Source: Gammaproteobacteria bacterium
GTDB lineage: Bacteria > Pseudomonadota > Gammaproteobacteria > UBA9214
Assembly (NCBI GenBank): GCA_029881775.1
Contig: JAOULY010000169.1
Location: forward strand, 1-5,328
Direction: 5' to 3'
DNA length: 5,328 bases
A program made the translations under genes and the position numbers. Under the pieces are notes generated by a model. That model was not told the DNA's origin. It worked only from the letters and a program-made list of their open reading frames with translations, and ran no database searches. Below, piece by piece: positions 1-5,069 of this stretch. The first letter of the stretch is position 1. Each line of letters starts with the position of its first letter.

Positions 1-1492
1 ATGCATCCTGCATGGAAATGGCACTGTCACCCGTCACCGCAATGGATTCGATACTGATGTTCTTGCTGCCAGGTTCTGCAGCCAGTTCCGGGGACTCTGC
101 CGTGGCTGTCGTCTTTGCCGGCTGCTGCAGGCTGTCGATCACCTCGATCACCTGCCACTTGCCGCCCTCGTTGCGTCGCAGGCCGGTGACAAGATCATGC
201 GCAGTTAACTGCCCCAGCGCAATGCGGTCCTGCGCTACATTCGCTGTATCCAGCTCGAGGCCACCCAGCGTAACAATTGCCGCGCCCTGCTCATCCTTCG
301 CCAGAACCACGCCGGTGACACGCAGTGCGCTGAGTACCAGTTCGCCGCCTTCCTTTACCGAAAGCTCACCGGCTTTGAGCAAGTCCACGTGTGCCAGGCG
401 CACTGCGCTGCCGTCGATGTCAAAGTCGACCTGCGTTGCCTGCACGTTACCGCTGGCAGCAAGCCTGGTGGCTTCACCGACTTCAAGATCAACCCGGCCA
501 TTCCAGACCGCCTCGCCAACAACGGCATGATTCCCAGCCAGGCTGACGTCAGCCTGGCTGGTCTGGACCGCGCCCTCCGCAAGTACCCGTGTTGTGTCAC
601 CGGCCGTTACCTCAAGCGTGCCATCCCAGCCGGCAGCGCCTACGGCAACCTGTCCGTCCGCCTGGCCGAATCCCAGGCCGGCAAGTGAAGCCGTCCCCGA
701 CTGGGACACGGTCAACGGCGCCCCCGGCGCCACCAGCACATCCAGTTGCGACGTTACGCTCAACCGCCCGGACAGTGCACTGACTGCCTCACCTGCCACC
801 CCGGCAAAACCGGCGAGATCCAGCCCGTCAATACGGACGCCACCGCGATAGCCGGCGCCGCTGGACAACGGTGGTAACTCTCCGTCGAGGCTGATGGCAG
901 CCCCGTTGATCGAGCCATTGAATGCCAGGGATGCCGGCTCATCGAGCCAGGTCTTGATGCCACCCAACTGCAGGTCATCCAGCCTGGCTTCCACCTGCAG
1001 CGCAGGTGATCGGAAGTTAATCGAGCTGGCAGCAATTTCCAGCACGTCTACACCCAGGTGCCATTGCTTGCCTGCCTCCGCATCGTCCGCCGCATCAGCT
1101 GCCGGCAGGCTGATACCGCCAACACGCAGACTGCCGTCATCACTCTGCTCGATCTCGAGTGCAACACCATTGATATGAATCGAGCGTACGACCAGCTGAC
1201 GGGAAAACAGTGGCAGCCAGTCGACATCCAGGTCCAGCCGGGGAATCGTCATCAATTCACGCGCATCAACCGAGAGATGCAAATTCTCGATAGAGGCACG
1301 TCCGGTAAAGAGGTTTAAATCGACATCCTGAATACTGACTTCATCACCGCCGTTCTGTCGCAACCAGCTGCTCAGTCCGTAAGACAAACCATAGGGAAGC
1401 GCCAGGAGAACTACAACACAGAACACCAGCGTGGTCATGGCAACGGCAACCCAGCGCTGCTTGTACAACGGTTTTGAGACTGCATGCTGCAT
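1..1492 (-). CDS. AsmA/DUF748-like envelope protein, N-terminal 497 codons (3' end outside window)
   Basis: The minus frame is open from an ATG at 1492 to the left edge, giving 497 residues with no stop. It starts with a short basic segment (K7, K11, R13) and one hydrophobic helix at about residues 14-35, then stays outside the membrane, probably periplasmic. Residues 50-115 match the pattern of AsmA/DUF748 proteins: VSIQDVDLNLFTG, then IENLHL, then IPRLDLDVDWLPLF and IHINGVALEI. The remainder is alternating beta-strand-like, rich in Gly, Asp, Ala and Val. Residues 478-497 (ISIESIAVTGDSAISMQDA) resemble the segment before the conserved Asp-rich block of DUF748. AsmA-clan proteins are known or proposed to bridge the envelope and influence outer-membrane lipid or protein traffic; any specific cargo here is unknown. 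The ATG is supported by AAGG (1499-1502) six bases upstream and an in-frame TAA above it. DUF748 proteins are often about 1000 residues, so half or more may be missing. The family call is from pattern, not a search. Confidence 0.8.
   Translation of the reverse strand, partial: MQHAVSKPLYKQRWVAVAMTTLVFCVVVLLALPYGLSYGLSSWLRQNGGDEVSIQDVDLNLFTGRASIENLHLSVDARELMTIPRLDLDVDWLPLFSRQLVVRSIHINGVALEIEQSDDGSLRVGGISLPAADAADDAEAGKQWHLGVDVLEIAASSINFRSPALQVEARLDDLQLGGIKTWLDEPASLAFNGSINGAAISLDGELPPLSSGAGYRGGVRIDGLDLAGFAGVAGEAVSALSGRLSVTSQLDVLVAPGAPLTVSQSGTASLAGLGFGQADGQVAVGAAGWDGTLEVTAGDTTRVLAEGAVQTSQADVSLAGNHAVVGEAVWNGRVDLEVGEATRLAASGNVQATQVDFDIDGSAVRLAHVDLLKAGELSVKEGGELVLSALRVTGVVLAKDEQGAAIVTLGGLELDTANVAQDRIALGQLTAHDLVTGLRRNEGGKWQVIEVIDSLQQPAKTTATAESPELAAEPGSKNISIESIAVTGDSAISMQDA
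410..628 (-). repeat. Two diverged protein repeats inside the DUF748-like gene
   Basis: Residues 289-320 (beginning WDGTLEVTAGDTTR) and 330-361 (beginning WNGRVDLEVGEATR) align without gaps at a constant offset of 41 residues. The Trp, three Gly, TR, VQ, Gln and Asp positions are conserved, about 12 of 32 identical. This fits the repeating beta-sheet units of AsmA/TamB-like bridges and suggests a local duplication of one unit. The repeats are diverged at the DNA level. Confidence 0.55.
534..561. repeat. Perfect 28-bp palindrome, no spacer, within coding sequence
   Basis: The left half CCAGCCAGGCTGAC (534-547) is followed immediately by its exact reverse complement (548-561), with TGACGTCA at the centre. 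The symmetry stops at 533/562. It encodes residues 311-320 (TSQADVSLAG) of the DUF748-like protein without disturbing the frame. A second inverted pair surrounds part of it: CCAGACC at 503-509 and GGTCTGG at 560-566. It could form a hairpin in mRNA or a cruciform in DNA; a function is not evident. Confidence 0.9.
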
Positions 1493-1560
1493 GTCGGGCC
1501 TTGCCTTGTGTTAGCCGGTAGTAATTAAACGATCTGACAGCCACTATAATACGCTGCATG
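1493..1560 (-). promoter_or_regulatory. Leader and possible -10 for the DUF748-like gene
   Basis: Reading minus, AAGG at 1499-1502 lies six bases before the ATG and is a good ribosome binding site. Further up, TATTAT (1546-1551) could be a -10 box, giving a leader of roughly 45 bases, but no good -35 box is seen at 16-18 bases. The same AT-rich spot reads TATAAT on plus (1545-1550), also without a good -35, so its direction is uncertain. The ribosome binding site is solid; the promoter is weak. Confidence 0.35.
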
Positions 1561-1633
1561 TTCGCACGCAGGGATGACAATATTCAGAAATTACAGTGGA
1601 CTTCCGTACCACCCGGGAGGCTATTGCGGATTT

Positions 1634-1810
1634 TTATTGCGGGCCGGGATTGATCAGGTGGGAGTGCACGAGGCTTTGCGTGCGGAACTGCGGATCACGT
1701 TCGACGGAAGCGGAACCGGTGACCGTCGTTAATACCATGGCGACCAGTATCAGCACACTGATGACACCGAGCGAGTTGAATATTTTCAGACACTTTCCGA
1801 GAGTTCGCAT
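1634..1810 (-). CDS. Possible small single-helix membrane or exported peptide, 58 residues
   Basis: A minus frame from ATG (1810) to TAA (1636-1634) begins MRTLGKCLKIFNSLG. It continues with a strongly hydrophobic run at about residues 13-31 (VISVLILVAMVLTTV) and ends in a polar tail of about 25 residues (from GSASVERDPQ to LINPGPQ). A basic start followed by one hydrophobic core is typical of a membrane anchor or signal peptide; TGSAS (31-35) could be a signal peptidase site. AGGA lies just upstream but with tight spacing (three bases), and an in-frame TGA closes the frame above. It runs in the same direction as the DUF748-like gene and ends about 140 bases before it. I do not recognise the family. 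The hydrophobic pattern and clean start-stop favour a real gene, but it is short and could be chance. Confidence 0.4.
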   Translation of the reverse strand: MRTLGKCLKIFNSLGVISVLILVAMVLTTVTGSASVERDPQFRTQSLVHSHLINPGPQ

Positions 1811-2098
1811 GAATCCTGTTCCGCTGCCGGCACTGCTGCCGGTTAATCATTCTGACTCCTCTTATATCGGCGCAAGCGCCCGTTATTGCAGCCGCATTAC
1901 CCGGGCCGTGACTTGCCTCACAAAAGGTCACCAGCACCATCCCGGTGCAGATATAAGCGGCCACACCATAGCCCGACACCCTGGTGAGGTGTTTTATCAT
2001 TGATTCATAAAGTATTTTTTATCCTCAAGGCGCATTCCGGCACGGCCGCTAACCTTAAAGGACAGTTGCAACGGCAGGCCATGGGGGGCAGGCATCCA
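1811..2098. other. Sparse spacer with weak ORF and a hairpin
   Basis: Nothing firm is encoded here. A minus frame starting at 2000 begins MIKHLTRVSGYGVAAYICTG and is hydrophobic for its first 30 residues. It then becomes Arg/Gln-rich and overlaps the 58-residue ORF in another frame, and it lacks a good ribosome binding site. It might be a decayed gene or a tiny peptide. A 6-bp hairpin (CCGGCA, 1827-1832, with TGCCGG, 1837-1842, loop of four) lies upstream of the 58-residue ORF without a T-run. AGGAG preceding an ATG near 1850 on minus would start only a 50-residue, unconvincing product. Confidence 0.3.
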
Positions 2099-2284
2099 AT
2101 GAAAAATCGTAAAGACCGGCGCAAGCCAGCGGATACACCTGCGCTCCCGTTCGAGGATCTACAAGCGGGCATAAGCAATCGGCGCAAGCAGCCAGACCGA
2201 CGTCTCGAAAATCTGAACGCGGAAGAACGCCAGCTACTGTTTTCGGAAATGCCCGGCCACATGACAACCGGGGACAAGGACTAG
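2099..2284 (+). CDS. Small basic hypothetical protein with DRR-type motif, 61 residues
   Basis: The frame runs from ATG (2099) to TAG (2282-2284). The protein is highly charged and soluble: the N-terminus MKNRKDRRK is strongly basic, then comes a linker PADTPALPFEDLQAG. A second basic block, NRRKQPDRRLENL, follows, and an acidic C-terminal part ends NAEERQLLFSEMPGHM and TGDKD. There is no membrane segment, signal or zinc motif. The repeated (N/D)RR(K/L) blocks resemble short proteobacterial proteins of unknown function with DRR repeats; I cannot name a family. AGG at 2090-2092 lies suitably before this ATG. An in-frame ATG at 2081 and a frame opening at 2000 exist, but without good ribosome binding sites and with less protein-like sequence. 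It precedes the cold-shock gene by about 215 bases on the same strand. Nucleic-acid or ribosome binding is possible from the charge, but this is only inference. Confidence 0.55.
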   Translation: MKNRKDRRKPADTPALPFEDLQAGISNRRKQPDRRLENLNAEERQLLFSEMPGHMTTGDKD

Positions 2285-2501
2285 CCCCTCCGCCCTCCCC
2301 TCCGGCAAGACAATCACCCATCGTTTGTTGTAGTATCGGCAGTGTGGATAGCTACAGGTCAGGACAACCCTGACCGCAACCATCCATTACATCCTCAGTT
2401 GCACGTTACTGGTTATACCGAAAGTCATACCGCACCTTCTGTACTTGCCTTTCACGATTTGCGATTGAATTACGTTAACAAAGAAATACGAGGTGAGTTA
2501 C
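2285..2501 (+). promoter_or_regulatory. Upstream region and probable leader of the cold-shock gene
   Basis: These 217 bases lie between the small basic ORF and the csp start. They should hold the csp promoter, but no box pair is convincing: TTGTTG (2325-2330) with GATAGC (2347-2352) is the best I see and it is poor. Cold-shock genes commonly have long structured 5' leaders; the hairpin at 2357-2375 and the AT-rich stretch before 2490 fit that. GAGGTGA (2490-2496), five bases before the ATG, is a strong ribosome binding site. Confidence 0.4.
2357..2375 (+). other. 7-bp hairpin upstream of csp
   Basis: GGTCAGG (2357-2363) and CCTGACC (2369-2375) are exact inverted repeats around the loop ACAAC. 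No T-run follows, so it is not a standard Rho-independent terminator for the upstream small gene. It lies about 126 bases before the csp start codon and may be a leader structure or an operator-like dyad. Confidence 0.5.
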
Positions 2502-2705
2502 ATGGCCACAGGAACAGTTAAATGGTTCAACGAATCCAAGGGCTTTGGTTTTATCGCGCCGGCTGATGGCGGCGATGATGTTTTCGTTCATTTCTCGGCA
2601 ATATCCGGGGATGGATTCAAAACACTGGCAGAAGGACAGAGTGTGACATTCGATGTCGAGCAGGGCCCCAAGGGACTGCAGGCAACCAACGTCGTACCAG
2701 CCTGA
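2502..2705 (+). CDS. CspA-family cold-shock protein, 67 residues
   Basis: This is a complete single cold-shock domain that binds single-stranded RNA or DNA and acts as an RNA chaperone in the cytoplasm. It opens MATGTVKWFNESKGFGFI; the RNP1 motif is KGFGFI (13-18) and RNP2 is VFVHF (27-31), and the nucleic-acid-stacking aromatics W8, F15, F17, F28, H30 and F31 are present. The end, GPKGLQATNVVPA, is typical of the family and the length is normal. The start at 2502 is chosen over the in-frame GTG at 2493 because all family members begin at this Met and GAGGTGA (2490-2496) sits five bases before it; the GTG lies within that site. The gene appears monocistronic, with its own leader and a strong terminator 14 bases after the stop. 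Whether it is cold-induced or constitutive cannot be told, and a particular csp letter is not assigned. Confidence 0.97.
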   Translation: MATGTVKWFNESKGFGFIAPADGGDDVFVHFSAISGDGFKTLAEGQSVTFDVEQGPKGLQATNVVPA

Positions 2706-2718
2706 ACGCATAAACAGG

Positions 2719-2747
2719 GAACCCCGCCACTGGCGGGGTTCTTTTTA
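2719..2747 (+). terminator. Rho-independent terminator of the cold-shock gene
   Basis: A perfect 10-bp stem, GAACCCCGCC (2719-2728) and GGCGGGGTTC (2732-2741), encloses the loop ACT and is followed by TTTTTATC. It starts 14 bases after the csp stop. Read on minus, the same stem is followed by CCTGTTTA, so it would be a poor terminator for the facing gene, though it may slow read-through. Confidence 0.95.
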
Positions 2748-2758
2748 TCTACGACTGT

Positions 2759-2775
2759 GCCGGGAACCGCCCGGC
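2759..2775 (-). other. GC-rich hairpin just past the end of the c-di-GMP gene
   Basis: GCCGGG (2759-2764) and CCCGGC (2770-2775) form a 6-bp stem with a five-base loop, about 20 bases downstream of the minus-strand stop at 2795. No U-tract follows. It may stabilise the 3' end or act together with the stem at 2719-2741 as a termination region for the convergent gene. Confidence 0.35.
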
Positions 2776-2794
2776 GCTGACATGCCAGTGCGGC

Positions 2795-4735
2795 TCAGGC
2801 GGCACTCACCGACTCGACAATCCAGTCGCAATTCTTCAGGAACAGGAAAAATTCTTCCATTGGCAGCGGCCGGCTGATCAGGTATCCCTGCGCCATATCG
2901 CAGCCCATCTCACTCAGCACGGCCAGCACCGCTTCCGTTTCCACGCCCTCGGCCACCGTCTTCAGGCCCAGGTTATGCGCAAGGTCGATGGTTGAACGCA
3001 CAATAACGGCATCATCGCGGCTCATAATCATGTCACCAACAAATGATCGATCGATTTTAAGCTGCTGCACCGGCATACGTTTCAGGTAACCCAGCGATGA
3101 ATAACCGGTACCGAAATCATCGATCGACAGCTCGATGCCCATATCCGACAGCTCGCCAAGCACCTCGATACTTTTCATATAGTCATCCATCACCGCACTT
3201 TCGGTGATTTCCAGTGTAAGACGGGAGCTGTCAAGGTCATGCCTGGCCAGTATGTCCTCCACCTGGTCCGGCAGGGTTTCATCGCGCAAATTGTGCACCG
3301 ACAGGTTGACCGCCACGCTGATTTCATAACCTGCCCGCTCGCACTGTTTGCAATAACGCACAGCCTTCTCAAGCACCTGCAGGGCGAACTCCTTTATCAA
3401 CCCGGTCTGTTCCAGGATCGGCACGAACTTCGACGGCGGCACATCACCCTGCACCGGGTGCCGCCAGCGCGCAAGCGCCTCGGCACCGATCAGGGTACCG
3501 CTGCGCATATCGACCTTAGGCTGCAAATACAGGTCGATATCATTACGCTTGATAGCCGTACGGAGATCGCGCGTCAGTTCAAGATGGCCCTGGTCATAGG
3601 GATTGTTTTGCGAATTGTAGACGGACACTGCCAGCTTGTTGCGCTTGGCGACATACATGGCGACATCGGCACACTTCATCAGGTCGGACGGCCGGGTGCC
3701 ATGGTCGGGGTAAATTGAAACACCCATACTTGCATCCAGCGTAATAATTCGATCGTCGATATCGATCGGTTGCTGCAGCAGGTCCTGCAACATCGAGGAG
3801 ACCGCCAGTGCCCGGTCAATACCGGCGCCCGGCAATACCACGGCGAACTCATCACCGCCCAGCCGGCCAAGCGTCAAATCATCCTCGACAAGGCCGAGGA
3901 AACGCTTGCCCAGTGATACCAGTAACTGGTCGCCGGCAGCGTGGCCCAGCGTGTCATTCACGTCCTTGAAATTGTTCAGGTCGATCATGATCAGCGCAAG
4001 CTGCCGGTCATCGCGTTGTGCCGTCAGTATCCCCCGCTCAAGGCGATCGACAATCAGCGCGCGATTAGGCAAACCGGTCAGCGGATCATGCACCGCCAGG
4101 AACTGGAGCTCGCCGTTTGCCTGCTGCAGTTTGCCGTTCAGTTTCTCCAGGCGAATGCGGTAAGCCTCTGCGGTATTTCTGGCCGTGCGCAACTCATCGA
4201 ATGCCATGGCATTCTCGATTGCAATGCTGACATGACTGGCGAACATCGTCAGCAGGTCAAGATCCTGTTCGTCGAAGTCATCACCATTGATCTTGTTGAT
4301 ACAGGCAATACCGCCGAGGAAGCGCTGCTTGCCAATCAGCGGCACGAGGATGACAGTGCCGGCATCCTTCTCCCACTTGTTGCGTTCGCTATCATCCAGC
4401 AGGTCCAGTGCACCGCGCCACCACGGACGCTGGTTTTGCATCACCCATCCGCACAGGCCGACCGACATCGGCAATTCCGAATCGATCAGCTCTTCCGCAT
4501 TCTTGCCGGAGGCAGCACGATAAACGTAGTTCGCCTGGTCATCAGAAACGATCGGCATGGTTGCTGTTTCGCACCCAAGTAACTTGCGCGCGCTTTCGGT
4601 GACGAAACCGAAGACTTCCTTGATAGACTTGCCGCTGCTGATAACCCGCGTGATTTCCTTCAACATATCGAGCTCGCACTCGCGCCGGCGTAGCTGTTCT
4701 TCGACAGTTCTGTGCTGCTCTGGCATACCTTGCAT
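2795..4735 (-). CDS. GAF-GGDEF-EAL cyclic-di-GMP turnover protein, 646 residues
   Basis: This cytoplasmic protein carries both cyclic-di-GMP synthesis and breakdown modules behind a sensor. An N-terminal amphipathic helix (about 6-30) leads into a GAF domain (about 28-178, with GLCGWVMQNQRPW at 93-105 and VPLIGKQRFLGGIACINK at 131-148). A helical or coiled-coil linker follows (180-212). The GGDEF domain (about 213-375) has HDPLTGLPNR (216-225), DLNNFKDVND (252-261) and an intact GGDEF motif (293-297). The upstream allosteric inhibitory RxxD site is absent: the equivalent stretch reads LVEDDLTLGR. The EAL domain (about 390-640) has E419-A-L, N477, E512, D539-D540 in a complete DDFGTG loop, K560, E596 and Q616, so it looks catalytically competent. 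No transmembrane segment is seen. Two starts are possible: M1 (4735) has no spaced ribosome binding site, whereas M4 (4726) has AGGA eight bases upstream, so the true start may be 4726. It probably controls motility or biofilm; the GAF ligand is unknown. Confidence 0.95.
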   Translation of the reverse strand: MQGMPEQHRTVEEQLRRRECELDMLKEITRVISSGKSIKEVFGFVTESARKLLGCETATMPIVSDDQANYVYRAASGKNAEELIDSELPMSVGLCGWVMQNQRPWWRGALDLLDDSERNKWEKDAGTVILVPLIGKQRFLGGIACINKINGDDFDEQDLDLLTMFASHVSIAIENAMAFDELRTARNTAEAYRIRLEKLNGKLQQANGELQFLAVHDPLTGLPNRALIVDRLERGILTAQRDDRQLALIMIDLNNFKDVNDTLGHAAGDQLLVSLGKRFLGLVEDDLTLGRLGGDEFAVVLPGAGIDRALAVSSMLQDLLQQPIDIDDRIITLDASMGVSIYPDHGTRPSDLMKCADVAMYVAKRNKLAVSVYNSQNNPYDQGHLELTRDLRTAIKRNDIDLYLQPKVDMRSGTLIGAEALARWRHPVQGDVPPSKFVPILEQTGLIKEFALQVLEKAVRYCKQCERAGYEISVAVNLSVHNLRDETLPDQVEDILARHDLDSSRLTLEITESAVMDDYMKSIEVLGELSDMGIELSIDDFGTGYSSLGYLKRMPVQQLKIDRSFVGDMIMSRDDAVIVRSTIDLAHNLGLKTVAEGVETEAVLAVLSEMGCDMAQGYLISRPLPMEEFFLFLKNCDWIVESVSAA

Positions 4736-4842
4736 CCTGGTCTGTAGATGGCCCGGGCTTCCTTACCTGCGGTACGCCTGACCGCGGGACGCACCGATCG
4801 CTGGCGCAAAAAGCTCCCTAGAAGTATTCGGCAGACAGGAGG

Positions 4843-4870
4843 ATTACTTTAAGTGATTGTTTTTAATCAA
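4843..4870 (-). promoter_or_regulatory. Possible sigma70 promoter for the c-di-GMP gene
   Basis: On minus, TTGATT (4865-4870) and AGTAAT (4843-4848) are separated by 16 bases; each matches four of six consensus positions. It lies just beyond the tRNA terminator and would give a leader of about 100 bases. The spacing and position fit, but the match is modest. Confidence 0.3.
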
Positions 4871-4882
4871 AAACATAAGCAC

Positions 4883-4902
4883 CAAAACACGCAAAAGCGT
4901 GT
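4883..4902 (-). terminator. Rho-independent terminator after tRNA-Thr
   Basis: On minus, ACACGC and GCGTGT (4902-4897 and 4892-4887) pair around a TTTT loop and are followed by TTTTGG. It sits 35 bases past the tRNA CCA end, so the tRNA transcript probably stops here and does not run into the c-di-GMP gene. The T-run is short (four), so some read-through is possible. Confidence 0.7.
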
Positions 4903-4936
4903 CTGGCCAGGCAAAACGGAAATACAGCAGGAGAAA

Positions 4937-5012
4937 TGGAGCCGGCGAGAGGAGTCGAACCCCCGACATCTTCATTACAAGTGAAGCGCTCTACCAACTG
5001 AGCTACGCCGGC
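4937..5012 (-). tRNA. tRNA-Thr (anticodon UGU)
   Basis: The 76-base minus-strand sequence folds into a full cloverleaf. The acceptor stem is GCCGGCG/CGCCGGC, the D-arm GCTC-AGTTGGTA-GAGC, and the anticodon stem CTTCA/TGAAG around loop CTTGTAA, with anticodon TGT at 4979-4977. The variable loop is ATGTC, and the T-arm GGGGG-TTCGACT-CCTCT includes two G-U pairs. CCA is encoded (4939-4937). It reads ACA and probably other ACN codons. Position 73 is U, whereas the E. coli threonine tRNAs I recall have A; all other elements are ordinary. Confidence 0.97.
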
Positions 5013-5039
5013 ATTATGCCCTTGATTGGCACGGACGCC

Positions 5040-5068
5040 ATTCTAGTGAAACATCCGCGTTACTGCAA
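5040..5068 (-). promoter_or_regulatory. Strong sigma70 promoter of tRNA-Thr
   Basis: On minus, TTGCAG (5063-5068) and TAGAAT (5040-5045) are separated by exactly 17 bases, a near-consensus promoter. Transcription would start near 5033, about 20 bases before the mature tRNA. The start region (GGCGTCC after the -10) is GC-rich, as in stringently controlled stable-RNA promoters; the control itself is inferred. The -35 box begins one base after the stop codon of the SPOR gene. Confidence 0.8.
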
Positions 5069-5069
5069 T

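Noticed and set aside
12..1318. Several plus-strand ORFs of 64-172 codons
   Set aside because: They lie opposite the continuous DUF748-like frame and have Ser/Pro/Ala/Arg-rich composition typical of antisense shadows.
1981..1998. Weak plus-strand hairpin ACACC/GGTGT with TTTTATC
   Set aside because: Only five base pairs with a seven-base loop, and no supported plus-strand gene upstream to terminate.
1596..2003. Plus-strand 135-codon ORF starting at a GTG
   Set aside because: Rich in Cys, Arg, His and Ser with no domain-like pattern, and antisense to the more protein-like minus ORF at 1634-1810. Treated as a shadow despite a TATAAT at 1545-1550.
2005..2321. Two minus-strand ORFs opposite the small basic protein
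   Set aside because: Cys/Arg/Ser-rich, no motif, no good ribosome binding site; the plus frame has better protein character.
3239..4582. Plus-strand ORFs of up to 213 codons opposite the GAF-GGDEF-EAL gene
   Set aside because: The minus frame has unmistakable catalytic motifs throughout; the opposite-strand frames have no recognisable features.
4937..5012. tRNA-Thr as an integration site
   Set aside because: No second copy of the tRNA 3' end and no integrase or other mobile gene is present in the window.
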